Positions 7,820 through 14,815 are shown, counted from the first letter of the stretch. The stretch: 20,562 nt of DNA from Bacteroidales bacterium UBA3816 (GCA_002368955.1 DFDY01000123.1:1-20562), one strand, 5' to 3'. Translations and numbers: made by a program. Notes: generated by a model from the letters alone, not told the origin.

Positions 7820-8743
7820 GTGAAAATAGATGAGGCCATACAACTATTTGCCACATACGTCAACACCGAACGACGTTTGGCAGCAGGCACCGTCCGCTAC
7901 TATGTGGACGGAACAGAGCGTTTTGGCAGGTACATGGCAGCGCAGGGAGTGGAGCAGATAGAGCAGATTAGTGCACAGGACGTGAGGGAATGGCAGATGG
8001 GCTTGATGGAGGAGGGCGAGGCCGCCGGAACGGTGACCAAACAGATTGCCGCCCTGAGAGCGTGGTTCAAATTCCTCCGCAAGAAGAACTATCTGGAGGT
8101 TGACATCATGGCCAAAATCGCCCCGCCCAAACGCCCCAAACGGCTGCCCGTCTTCTTCCGCGAGAACGAGGCGGAGCAGATTTACGACACCATCTATCCC
8201 GAGGGCTATGAGGGCGAGCTGGACAAGCTGGTGCTGCGGATGCTGTATGAGACCGGGATGCGCCGCTCGGAACTGGCCAACCTGACCTTGGGCTGCATCA
8301 ATCTGGACGAGCCCAGCATTAAGGTGAGGGGCAAACGGGACAAGGAGCGCATTATTCCAATAGAAAATGAGCTGGCACAAAATATTTCTCGATTTATTGC
8401 GTTACGCAATAAAAGGATGACTGAGTTGCAGGCCGAGCGTCCGACTGCCGGCAACACCGACCGACTGCTGGTGAACAGTCGCGGAAGGGCGGTGAGCGAC
8501 GGGATGATATACCTGATTGTGGAACGGTACATGTCACCCCGGAGCAACGCCGAGAGAACCAGCCCTCACGTGTTCCGCCACACCTTTGCCACCCACATGC
8601 TCAACGAGGGAGCCAACATTGACGCCATAAAAGAACTATTGGGACACAGCGATTTGGCCGCGACGGAGGTGTACACCCACGTGACACGCGAACATTTGAA
8701 AGAAACTTATAAACATGCCCATCCCCGGGCAACTAAAAAATAG
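7820..8743 (+). CDS. Tyrosine recombinase, XerC/XerD type
   Basis: Site-specific recombinase of the phage integrase family; XerC/XerD pairs resolve chromosome dimers at dif. The N-terminal SAM-like DNA-binding domain spans about 1-90. The catalytic domain carries all active-site residues: Arg in ETGMRRSELANL, Lys in VRGKRDKER, HVFRHTFATHML (His and Arg), LLGHSD (His) and the nucleophile Tyr in ATEVYTHV. With the GTG start it has 307 residues, close to the Xer norm of about 300. I chose GTG at 7820 because a perfect -7 box covers 7807-7814, so the ATG at 7802 would lie upstream of the transcript, and because the protein then begins VKIDEAIQLF as Xer proteins do. Alternatives are ATG 7802 and TTG 7772. 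It is followed at once by hpf; XerC versus XerD cannot be decided. No integrase-specific cargo surrounds it. Confidence 0.9.
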   Translation: MKIDEAIQLFATYVNTERRLAAGTVRYYVDGTERFGRYMAAQGVEQIEQISAQDVREWQMGLMEEGEAAGTVTKQIAALRAWFKFLRKKNYLEVDIMAKIAPPKRPKRLPVFFRENEAEQIYDTIYPEGYEGELDKLVLRMLYETGMRRSELANLTLGCINLDEPSIKVRGKRDKERIIPIENELAQNISRFIALRNKRMTELQAERPTAGNTDRLLVNSRGRAVSDGMIYLIVERYMSPRSNAERTSPHVFRHTFATHMLNEGANIDAIKELLGHSDLAATEVYTHVTREHLKETYKHAHPRATKK

Positions 8744-8748
8744 GAGGT
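8742..8748 (+). promoter_or_regulatory. Strong Shine-Dalgarno site of hpf
   Basis: AGGAGGT matches the anti-Shine-Dalgarno of 16S rRNA over seven bases and overlaps the TAG stop of the recombinase gene. Most other genes here have no such site. Confidence 0.75.
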
Positions 8749-8752
8749 TTTT

Positions 8753-9049
8753 ATGAACACAACAATTAATGCCGTAAAATTCAAGGCCGACGAGAAACTC
8801 GAAAAGTTTGTCAACGAAAAAGTGGCCAAACTGGACCGCTTGATTGACAACGCAACTAAATGCGAAGTAAACTTGAAAATAGACAAACCCGAATCGGACA
8901 ACAACAAGATTGCCGAGCTTTCACTGAACCTGCCAGGCCAGACCCTCTTTAACAGCAAACAGGCCGACACATTTGAGGAGGCTGTGGCTCAGTGCGTAGA
9001 CTCTATGAAGGGTCAGATTGAGAAATACAAGGAACGCTACAACCATTAG
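8753..9049 (+). CDS. hpf: Ribosome hibernation promoting factor, short form (HPF/YfiA family)
   Basis: Binds the decoding centre of the small ribosomal subunit when growth slows, inactivating and protecting ribosomes. The 98 residues form a single HPF/RaiA domain: NAVKFKADEKLEKFVNEKV at the start, then KCEVNLKIDK and FEEAVAQCVDSMKGQIEKYK at the end. It lacks the C-terminal dimerisation domain of long HPF. A strong Shine-Dalgarno AGGAGGT (8742-8748) overlaps the stop codon of the recombinase gene and sits 4 bases before the ATG, so the two genes are probably co-transcribed. Such a strong site is exceptional in this window. A terminator follows at 9074-9107. The xer-hpf pair is a recurrent arrangement in Bacteroidales. 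Confidence 0.93.
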   Translation: MNTTINAVKFKADEKLEKFVNEKVAKLDRLIDNATKCEVNLKIDKPESDNNKIAELSLNLPGQTLFNSKQADTFEEAVAQCVDSMKGQIEKYKERYNH

Positions 9050-9073
9050 GGTTCAACTATTTAAGGAATAAAC

Positions 9074-9107
9074 AAAAAAGGCAACCCCCAGCGGGCTGCC
9101 TTTTTTT
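9074..9107. terminator. Bidirectional terminator between hpf and rpsU
   Basis: A-tract, then AGGCA (9079-9083) pairing with TGCCT (9097-9101), one A/C mismatch, CCC (9085-9087) pairing with GGG (9093-9095), and a T-tract to 9107. A/T tracts flank both sides, so it can serve hpf on the plus strand and rpsU on the minus strand. Confidence 0.85.
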
Positions 9108-9127
9108 GATGCGTGCGGACTTCAAGA

Positions 9128-9325
9128 CTATTTGTCAAGTTCCTGCTGACGCAGGTGCTGGACATAGATAGCTTTCTGTCTGCGTTCCCTGTTGATGACG
9201 GAAGGTTTGGTAAACTTCTGGCGCTCGCGAAGCTCTTTCACAACACCAGTTTTTTCGAATTTTCTCTTGAGTTTTTTCAGAGCTCTTTCAATGTTTTCGC
9301 CTTCTTTAATAGGAACTACGATCAT
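9128..9325 (-). CDS. rpsU: Small ribosomal subunit protein bS21
   Basis: Small basic protein of the 30S platform next to the 16S rRNA 3' end. The 65 residues start MIVVPIKEGENIERALKKLK and continue KRKFEKTGVVKELRERQ, the bS21 signature. In Bacteroidota ribosomes bS21, with bS18 and bS6, is known to sequester the anti-Shine-Dalgarno. The leader carries AAGAAAGAGGT (9333-9343) with GAGGT 7 bases before the ATG, one of the few Shine-Dalgarno-like sites in this window, compatible with autoregulation. It follows rpmB by 68 bases and has no clear promoter of its own, so I infer co-transcription. The more usual partner of rpmB in this phylum is rpmG. Confidence 0.95.
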   Translation of the reverse strand: MIVVPIKEGENIERALKKLKRKFEKTGVVKELRERQKFTKPSVINRERRQKAIYVQHLRQQELDK

Positions 9326-9332
9326 GTTAAAT

Positions 9333-9343
9333 ACCTCTTTCTT
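9333..9343 (-). promoter_or_regulatory. Shine-Dalgarno-like site of rpsU
   Basis: On the minus strand AAGAAAGAGGT precedes the rpsU ATG by 7 bases. It equals the extended consensus AGAAAGGAGGT apart from one missing G. Such a site is notable because bS21 itself controls access to the anti-Shine-Dalgarno in Bacteroidota. Confidence 0.6.
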
Positions 9344-9393
9344 GTTAAGGATGAATAAAAAAATTGTTTATTAAGACTGTTTTGTCTTCGGGA

Positions 9394-9633
9394 CTAGAAC
9401 TGCAAGTGACCCTGGGCGGCAGCATCGTTGAGGGCGGCAAGGATGCCTTTCTTGTTGATGATGCGCATGCCTTTGGCACTGACTTTAAGGGTAATCCACA
9501 TGCCTTCTTCGGGGATGTAGAACTTCTTGGTCTGGAGGTTGGGGGAGAAGGTACGTTTGGTGTGAATGCGGGAGTGGGACACATTGTTACCACGAATCAC
9601 TTTCTTTCCGGTAATTTCACAAATCTTTGACAT
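9394..9633 (-). CDS. rpmB: Large ribosomal subunit protein bL28
   Basis: Structural protein of the 50S subunit. The 79 residues begin MSKICEITGKKVIRGNNVSH, then SRIHTKRTFSPNLQTKKF and end in a lysine-rich LKVSAKGMRIINKKGI stretch, matching bL28 in sequence and length. The ATG has no Shine-Dalgarno. A strong promoter lies 67-97 bases upstream and the leader is about 60 bases. Downstream on the same strand is rpsU rather than rpmG. A small inverted repeat (AAGAC/GTCTT, 9373-9388) sits between the two genes. Confidence 0.95.
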   Translation of the reverse strand: MSKICEITGKKVIRGNNVSHSRIHTKRTFSPNLQTKKFYIPEEGMWITLKVSAKGMRIINKKGILAALNDAAAQGHLQF

Positions 9634-9699
9634 GATAGCTATAATTTTTGTTGTTTTTTTACGTTACTTACATGTGCTTTCTTTCGCGAAAAGCGGGTG

Positions 9700-9730
9700 C
9701 AAAAGTACAACCTTTTTTTGAACTGACAAA
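9700..9730 (-). promoter_or_regulatory. Promoter for rpmB-rpsU
   Basis: On the minus strand, TTTG (9727-9730) is separated by exactly 19 bases from TACTTTTG (9700-9707), a full match to the Bacteroidota consensus. Start expected near 9693. Confidence 0.82.
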
Positions 9731-9919
9731 ACTTTTGAGGCTTCGGAAAATGGGTTTAAAAAATATTTAACATTTTGTTATTCATATATATTTAAGATAC
9801 AACACACTACAATAAAACTAAAATAAAGATTTAACACAGATTTTTCAAGCAGTTAGAGAGAATAAAGCTGTTCAAAACTCAGAAAAAAAGAGACAAAAAC
9901 ACAAAATTGGCACCATAGA

Positions 9920-10966
9920 ATGTTCGCAAAAAAACTATTGACCTGGTATCAGGAATTTGGCCGAAAACTGCCTTGGAGGGGCATTGACAATCCCTACCAT
10001 ATTTGGCTTTCGGAAATAATCCTGCAGCAAACCCGCATTGAACAAGGGCGAAGCTACTATGAGCACTTTGTGAAGGAATACCCTACAGTGATTGACCTGG
10101 CCAGGGCCTCGGAGGAGAAGGTGTTGAAGAGCTGGCAGGGGCTGGGCTATTATTCACGCGCCCGCAACCTGCACGCAGCGGCACAATATGTGGCAGACCA
10201 ACTGGACGGACACTTCCCTGACACCTACGAAGGCATCCTTGCACTCAAAGGGGTTGGAAAATACACCGCAGCTGCCATTGCTTCCTTTGCCTACCGTCTC
10301 CCCTACCCTGTTATCGACGGCAATGTATACCGGCTCGTCTCTCGCCTTTACGGCATATACACACCCATCGGCACCGACCAGGCCTATAATGAGTTTGAGC
10401 GATTACTGCTGAATCTGATTGACAAGGAACGCCCGGACCTGTTCAATCAGGCCATCATGGACTTCGGCTCCATTTACTGCAAACCCACCGGGTGCGACTG
10501 CGAGAACTGCATCTTTTGCCAAGAGTGCGTGGCATTCCGTGACGGGAAGGTGGAGTTGCTGCCAGTCAGGTCTCAGAAAATAGCCATAAAGGAAAGGTTT
10601 TTCTATTATATTGATATCCGCTGGGACGATTGCCTGCTCGTGCAGCAACGCCAGGCCGGGGACATATGGCAAGGACTGTATGAGCTGCCCCTTTATGAAA
10701 CCGAAAGACCGATTGAGCCTTCACGTATGGAAAGTGAGATAATGCAGGTGTTGCAGAACTGGCTTGGCGCGCCACCCGCCGCTTTAGAACTTGGCCCAGA
10801 GATGAAGCACCAGCTAACTCACCGCACCATAAAGGCCCAATTTCTGACGGCAAAATATGACAGCAAACCGCCCAAAATACCAGAAAAAATGCGGGTCACA
10901 AGACCTAATGAAATAAAATCTCTCCCTATTTCACGTTTGATTGACAGATATTTGTCGAAATTGTGA
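9920..10966 (+). CDS. mutY: A/G-specific adenine glycosylase
   Basis: Base-excision repair enzyme that removes adenine mispaired with 8-oxoguanine. The 348 residues show the glycosylase core: PWR at 18-20, catalytic Glu32 in LSEIILQQTRIEQG, the helix-hairpin-helix LKGVGKYTAAAIASFAY and catalytic Asp133 in VIDGNVYR. The iron-sulphur motif C-X6-C-X2-C-X5-C follows, with two extra cysteines inside it. The C-terminal third is the NUDIX-like domain that reads 8-oxoguanine (LLVQQRQAGDIWQGLYELP). The ATG at 9920 has no Shine-Dalgarno, and I see no clear promoter in the 286 bases upstream, which are AT-rich. ssb follows after 94 bases and appears to have its own promoter, overlapping the end of the mutY region. 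Confidence 0.95.
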   Translation: MFAKKLLTWYQEFGRKLPWRGIDNPYHIWLSEIILQQTRIEQGRSYYEHFVKEYPTVIDLARASEEKVLKSWQGLGYYSRARNLHAAAQYVADQLDGHFPDTYEGILALKGVGKYTAAAIASFAYRLPYPVIDGNVYRLVSRLYGIYTPIGTDQAYNEFERLLLNLIDKERPDLFNQAIMDFGSIYCKPTGCDCENCIFCQECVAFRDGKVELLPVRSQKIAIKERFFYYIDIRWDDCLLVQQRQAGDIWQGLYELPLYETERPIEPSRMESEIMQVLQNWLGAPPAALELGPEMKHQLTHRTIKAQFLTAKYDSKPPKIPEKMRVTRPNEIKSLPISRLIDRYLSKL

Positions 10967-10999
10967 ATATCTTTATGTTTTCAGTTGAACAAAAAATGT

Positions 11000-11007
11000 T
11001 ATTTTTG
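11000..11007 (+). promoter_or_regulatory. Probable -7 promoter box for ssb
   Basis: TATTTTTG matches TAnnTTTG. The -33 position (near 10977-10980) reads GTTT, so the upstream element is weak. Start expected near 11014, leaving a leader of about 47 bases. Confidence 0.55.
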
Positions 11008-11060
11008 CAAGACTATTTGAAATAAAAGAATAGTTATATTAGATACATTATTTAAAGATT

Positions 11061-11507
11061 ATGATAGGAGTAAATAAAGTAATATTGATAGGTAACCTGG
11101 GCAAGAATCCTGACATCGTAGCTTTCCCGCAGGACCGGCACAACGAATCCTCCAACATGGTCAAAAAGGCCTCCTTCCCCCTGGCCACCACTGAATACAG
11201 AAGAAATAAATCGGGAGAACGCATCGAACAGACCGAGTGGCACAACGTGGTCTGCTGGCGAACATTGGCAGAGATTGCCGAAAAGATACTACGCAAGGGC
11301 ACTCAAATCTATGTCGAAGGAAAACTGCAAACCCGCTCGTGGGAGGACAAGGATGGCAACAAACGCTATATTACAGAGGTGGTGGCCGACAACTTCACAG
11401 TTTTGGCCAACAAAAACCGCCCTGAGGAGCAGCCAGAGCATGAGCAAGACCCCTTGTCAACAATCTTGACCGACGAGACCGAACCCCTCGGGGACCTTCC
11501 ATTCTGA
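11061..11507 (+). CDS. ssb: Single-stranded DNA-binding protein
   Basis: Coats single-stranded DNA during replication and repair and recruits partners through its C-terminal tip. The 148 residues begin with the OB fold (MIGVNKVILIGNLGKNPDI), include WHNVVCWRTLAEIAEKILRK and GTQIYVEGKLQTRSWEDKDG, and end DLPF after an acidic linker, equivalent to the DDIPF tip of E. coli SSB. An insertion-like segment (about 24-37) separates strands 1 and 2. It follows mutY, has a candidate promoter and is closed by a perfect hairpin terminator. Paralogues elsewhere in the genome cannot be excluded. Confidence 0.93.
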   Translation: MIGVNKVILIGNLGKNPDIVAFPQDRHNESSNMVKKASFPLATTEYRRNKSGERIEQTEWHNVVCWRTLAEIAEKILRKGTQIYVEGKLQTRSWEDKDGNKRYITEVVADNFTVLANKNRPEEQPEHEQDPLSTILTDETEPLGDLPF

Positions 11508-11526
11508 AGAGGCCCTCTTTAGATAA

Positions 11527-11567
11527 TGAAGCCGGTTGCCTTGTTAGGCAACCGGCTTCATTCATTT
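11527..11567 (+). terminator. Terminator of ssb, 14-bp perfect hairpin
   Basis: TGAAGCCGGTTGCC (11527-11540), loop TTGTTA, then the exact complement GGCAACCGGCTTCA (11547-11560), followed by TTCATTT. A very stable stem, but the T-tract is interrupted by CA. Confidence 0.85.
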
Positions 11568-11570
11568 AAC

Positions 11571-11761
11571 CCCAATCGGTCATTAGGATTAATGATAGAT
11601 TAGTATTTGTTTCGAGCAAATTGGTCACATCGCTGGCGAAAGCGTAGCGGGCTACGATGAGACAGGGATGTGGCCAAGATGCCGAAAGAAATACTAAGGT
11701 GCCATAAACAGACCTAAAAAGGTGAAATAGATTGAAATGTCAGACTAATGACCGATTTGGG
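11571..11761. repeat. Nested inverted-repeat element, 191 bp, nature unknown
   Basis: The outer ends are CCCAATCGGTCATTAG (11571-11586) and its complement CTAATGACCGATTTGGG (11745-11761), with one extra base. Inside is a second, longer inverted repeat: 11600-11631 pairs imperfectly with 11667-11697, sharing TTAGTATTT, TTTCG, TTGG and CACATC. The loop holds GTAGC/GCTAC (11644-11655). No frame with a start codon and plausible length is present. It fills the gap between the ssb terminator and the pgi stop. Candidates are a miniature transposable element, a dispersed intergenic repeat or a structured RNA. Confidence 0.7.
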
Positions 11762-11776
11762 CTTAAGTAGACCGGA

Positions 11777-13090
11777 TTACTTTTCGTAGCCTGGTTTGCC
11801 CAGAAGGCGAAACATGTTCTTTTTATAGGCTTCTACACCGGGTTGGTCGAAGGGGTTCACGCCCAACATGTAGCCACTGACACCGCAGGCAAATTCAAAG
11901 AAATAGATAAGCTGGCCCAGCACATATTCGTCAACCGTAGGAACCTCTATTCGGAGAACCGGCACCCCGCCGTCAACATGGGCCAGGATGGTTCCCAATT
12001 CGGCATTGTGGTTGATTTCGGTAAGGCTTTTGCCAACAAGATAATTGATGCCATCCAGATTTTGGGCATCCATGGGTATCTCCACCCGGTTGTGGGGCTG
12101 GGCAACACTGAGCACTGTTTCAAACATCAGCCTCTCACCCTCCTGGACATATTGTCCCATGGAGTGAAGGTCGGTAGTGAAACTGAGACTATGAGGCAAA
12201 ATGCCCTTGCCCTCTTTACCTTCGCTTTCGCCGTAGAGCTGTTTCCACCACTCACTAATGTATTTGAGATTGGGGACGAAATTCTCCAATATTTCTACTT
12301 TTCTACCTTTGCGGTACAGAAGATTGCGGATGGCAGCATACATAAGGGCAGGGTTATCCTCCAATGTGTTGTTGTTGATACAAATATCTCGCATATCACA
12401 AGCCCCTTTGAGGAGTTTGTCAATATCGTAACCGGCCATAGCAATGGGCAATAGTCCAACGGGGGTGAGCACTGAAAAACGACCGCCAACATTGTCCGGG
12501 ATGACATAGGTTTGATACCCCTCCTGCTGAGCTATGTCATGCAAAGCCCCTCGGCGGGCATCCGTAATTGCAATAATGCGTTCAGCCGCATTGGCTTTAC
12601 CATACTTATGTTCTAGGTGAGCCTTGATGATGCGGAAGGCCACAGCGGGTTCAGTTGTCGTGCCAGACTTGGAGATTACGGCCACGGCATAGTCATGACT
12701 GTCGAGCATCTGCAATAGCTGATGATAGTAGTCCTCGCTCAATGTATGACCCGCATAAATCACATAGGGATGATCAGATTTTTCCATCGAGGCAAATTCT
12801 GACTGAAGGGCCTCAATCACAGCACGGGCCCCGAGATAACTTCCACCGATACCGACAACTACAAAGAGCTTCGATTTGGGGGTGAGTACTTCAACATCTT
12901 TCTTGATACTTGAAACAATCTCGGGTGAAAGTGTCTTAGGGAGATCAATCCATCCCAGAAAATCATTCCCTTTTCCTGTGCAGGAAATCAACGTTTCTTT
13001 TGCGGCCAAAGTTTCTTTACTAATATTCGATAATTCTTCGGAAGTAATAAACTGCTGAAGATGTTCTTTGTGCAATTGTATTGAACTCAT
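11777..13090 (-). CDS. pgi: Glucose-6-phosphate isomerase, short form
   Basis: Interconverts glucose 6-phosphate and fructose 6-phosphate in glycolysis and gluconeogenesis. The 437 residues fit the short bacterial PGI class (about 445), not the 550-residue E. coli form. Recognisable motifs are FVVVGIGGSYLGARA, VISKSGTTTEPAVAFR, VGGRFSVLTPVG, GESEGKEGKGILP (with the catalytic Glu region) and the C-terminal DQPGVEAYKKNMF with the active-site Lys near 423. The gene is monocistronic with a promoter about 35-65 bases upstream and no Shine-Dalgarno. Its 3' end is 15 bases from the inverted-repeat element. Confidence 0.96.
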   Translation of the reverse strand: MSSIQLHKEHLQQFITSEELSNISKETLAAKETLISCTGKGNDFLGWIDLPKTLSPEIVSSIKKDVEVLTPKSKLFVVVGIGGSYLGARAVIEALQSEFASMEKSDHPYVIYAGHTLSEDYYHQLLQMLDSHDYAVAVISKSGTTTEPAVAFRIIKAHLEHKYGKANAAERIIAITDARRGALHDIAQQEGYQTYVIPDNVGGRFSVLTPVGLLPIAMAGYDIDKLLKGACDMRDICINNNTLEDNPALMYAAIRNLLYRKGRKVEILENFVPNLKYISEWWKQLYGESEGKEGKGILPHSLSFTTDLHSMGQYVQEGERLMFETVLSVAQPHNRVEIPMDAQNLDGINYLVGKSLTEINHNAELGTILAHVDGGVPVLRIEVPTVDEYVLGQLIYFFEFACGVSGYMLGVNPFDQPGVEAYKKNMFRLLGKPGYEK

Positions 13091-13122
13091 AATCTATAAC
13101 TATTGATTAATATTTATAGTTG

Positions 13123-13153
13123 CAAAAGTACAAAAAAAAAATAATATATCAAT
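13123..13153 (-). promoter_or_regulatory. Promoter for pgi
   Basis: On the minus strand TACTTTTG (13123-13130) is an exact -7 box; ATTG at 13150-13153, 19 bases away, is an imperfect -33. Start expected near 13116, leader about 25 bases. Confidence 0.7.
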
Positions 13154-13435
13154 ATAATTGTTGTAATATTTATAATCTGATTAAAACATTCACTGGTCAT
13201 TGCAGCGAGTTCTAAAAGATAGCCAACAACAAGTATCTATGACAAAAATACTACTATATTATTTAGGCTAATAGTATACACACTTTTAAACCTAAAGTAA
13301 TACCTCAAAAAACAACAATCTACAAACTAGTCAACGATAGACAATTATAATCCATCAATAGAAAAGAAGTCAATGCTGTTAAAAAACCTGTTGATAAGTC
13401 TACAACAAACAAAATATCAATTTTCTAAAAAAAAA
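13154..13435. other. AT-rich intergenic stretch between divergent pgi and ompA-type promoters
   Basis: About 280 bases of AT-rich sequence without a plausible frame, clear hairpin or repeat. It may carry upstream activating sequence for the strongly expressed porin gene, but I see no specific operator. Confidence 0.5.
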
Positions 13436-13466
13436 TTTGTTGTATAAAAAAAAAAGTGTATTTTTG
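13436..13466 (+). promoter_or_regulatory. Promoter for the OmpA-family porin gene
   Basis: TTTG (13436-13439), exactly 19 bases, then TATTTTTG (13459-13466): a full consensus match. Start expected near 13473, so the coding start is the ATG at 13515 and not the earlier in-frame TTG at 13437, which would lie inside the promoter. Confidence 0.85.
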
Positions 13467-13514
13467 CAATTTGAAATATATGGTAATAAATATTATAACA
13501 AAAAGTATAACAAT

Positions 13515-14795
13515 ATGTTGAAAAAAGTATCTAAAATTGCAACACTGTTCTGCATGCTCGCTTTTGCAGGCAGTAGCTTTGCTCAAACCACTGAGACTCC
13601 CGAGTATCCTCAGTATGGTTTCTGGAGCAATTGGGGTATCGGCATCTCTGGCTCTTTCATGGCCCAGCCCGATGCTCATGAATTCTATGGTATTCAGAAA
13701 GCCAAATGGGGCGAAGGCCTTAATGCCGGCCTTGGTGTAATTCTCCAGAAAGAGATTGACCGTGGTGCTTGGCTTCGTTTCCGTTACAATTTCACCGCTC
13801 TTGGCAATACCCAGAAGAATGACCCCAGCAGATTCCAATCTTCATGGTACAGCAACCAGTGGGACAGCACCATCTCCATGGACAAGCACTCTGCTGTTAC
13901 TGGCGAACTTGTTGTTTCCCTGAACAACTCTTTCCACAACTGGAAACCCGAAACTCGTGGTAACCTCTACCTCTTTGCAGGTGGTGGTGTTGCTTTCTCC
14001 CATAACGATGCTCGCGGTATGTACAATGCCGGTGTTCAGATCGACGGTGGTCTCGGCTTTAGCTACAGAATTTGCGACAGAAGTCACCTCTTCATCGAAC
14101 TCGAAGCTGATGTCATTGCTGATGCTCCCGCTTTCTGGCTGAAAGGTACTGGCTTCCACCACTCTGACTTCCTCGCCACTGTTGGTTACATCTACAACCT
14201 CGGCACCACCGCTGCTGACCAGGAGCTCATCGCCCAGCGCGCACTCCTGACCAAGGAGCAGTTCGACAACCTTGAGGAAGAAAACGATGCTTTGAAGAAA
14301 GAACTTGACAAAGCCAAAGACAACGAGAAGAAACTCAGAGGCCAACTTGATGACCTTGCTAACGAGAACAACAGAATCCGTCAGAATGCTCTCGCTCAGG
14401 CTCAGCGTGTTTCCGATAGTTTGAACGGTGTTCTTGATCAGCTCAAGAACGACCAGCTGACCTACTACGCTATTCCTTTCTCCGTCCTCTATGCTAACGA
14501 CTCTTGGCACGTTACCGATTCCGAAATGCTGAAGGTGAAAGCCGTCTGCCGCGTGATGAAAGACAACCCCGACCTCAAACTGACCGTTGTAGGTTTCTGC
14601 GACTACACTGCTTCCGATGCATACAACATGAAACTTTCCCAGAAGCGTGCTGAAGAAGTGAAGCGTCTCATGGTTAAGAAATTCGGTATCGACGAAGACC
14701 GTATCTCCGTTGACTGGAAGGGTAAGACTGTTGCCTTTGGCGACATTCACTACGAACTCAACCGTCGTGTTTCCTTCTATCGCGTGATTGAATAG
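13515..14795 (+). CDS. OmpA-family outer-membrane protein (beta barrel, coiled coil, peptidoglycan-binding domain)
   Basis: Major outer-membrane protein type linking the outer membrane to peptidoglycan. It begins with a signal peptide (MLKKVSKIATLFCMLAFAG, cleavage probably after SSFA at 20-23). Residues about 30-205 look like an eight-strand-type barrel with alternating aromatic strands. A charged coiled coil follows (LTKEQFDNLEEENDALKKEL onward), then a C-terminal OmpA domain with GFCDYTASDAYNMKLSQKRA, holding the conserved Asp and Arg, and NRRVSF at the end. At 426 residues it is typical for the phylum. Codons are strongly biased to GCT, GTT, CGT, GGT, CTC/CTT and AAC, unlike most neighbours, which suggests very high expression. 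The start is fixed by the promoter at 13436-13466 and by the signal peptide. It has its own terminator. Confidence 0.93.
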   Translation: MLKKVSKIATLFCMLAFAGSSFAQTTETPEYPQYGFWSNWGIGISGSFMAQPDAHEFYGIQKAKWGEGLNAGLGVILQKEIDRGAWLRFRYNFTALGNTQKNDPSRFQSSWYSNQWDSTISMDKHSAVTGELVVSLNNSFHNWKPETRGNLYLFAGGGVAFSHNDARGMYNAGVQIDGGLGFSYRICDRSHLFIELEADVIADAPAFWLKGTGFHHSDFLATVGYIYNLGTTAADQELIAQRALLTKEQFDNLEEENDALKKELDKAKDNEKKLRGQLDDLANENNRIRQNALAQAQRVSDSLNGVLDQLKNDQLTYYAIPFSVLYANDSWHVTDSEMLKVKAVCRVMKDNPDLKLTVVGFCDYTASDAYNMKLSQKRAEEVKRLMVKKFGIDEDRISVDWKGKTVAFGDIHYELNRRVSFYRVIE

Positions 14796-14815
14796 TTCCA
14801 AATGAACTTCTAAAT

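Noticed and set aside
7820..8743. Xer gene as the integrase of a mobile element or an invertible-promoter recombinase
   Set aside because: The flanks carry no attachment-site repeats, invertible segment or cargo genes; the neighbour is hpf, as in many Bacteroidales core regions.
9361..9393. Terminator or attenuator between rpmB and rpsU (AAGAC/GTCTT followed by a T-run)
   Set aside because: The stem is only five weak pairs and the T-run is separated from it by more than ten bases.
11600..11700. Minus-strand frame through the nested inverted repeat (reads ATSLSHRSPLRFRQRCDQ)
   Set aside because: About 36 codons after an in-frame stop, no ATG, and the sequence is dictated by the inverted repeat; better treated as non-coding repeat.
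13842..14801. Minus-strand frame of 319 codons opposite the OmpA porin gene
   Set aside because: An antisense shadow created by the strong codon bias of the porin; its valine- and serine-rich sequence has no domain and the sense gene has promoter, signal peptide and terminator.
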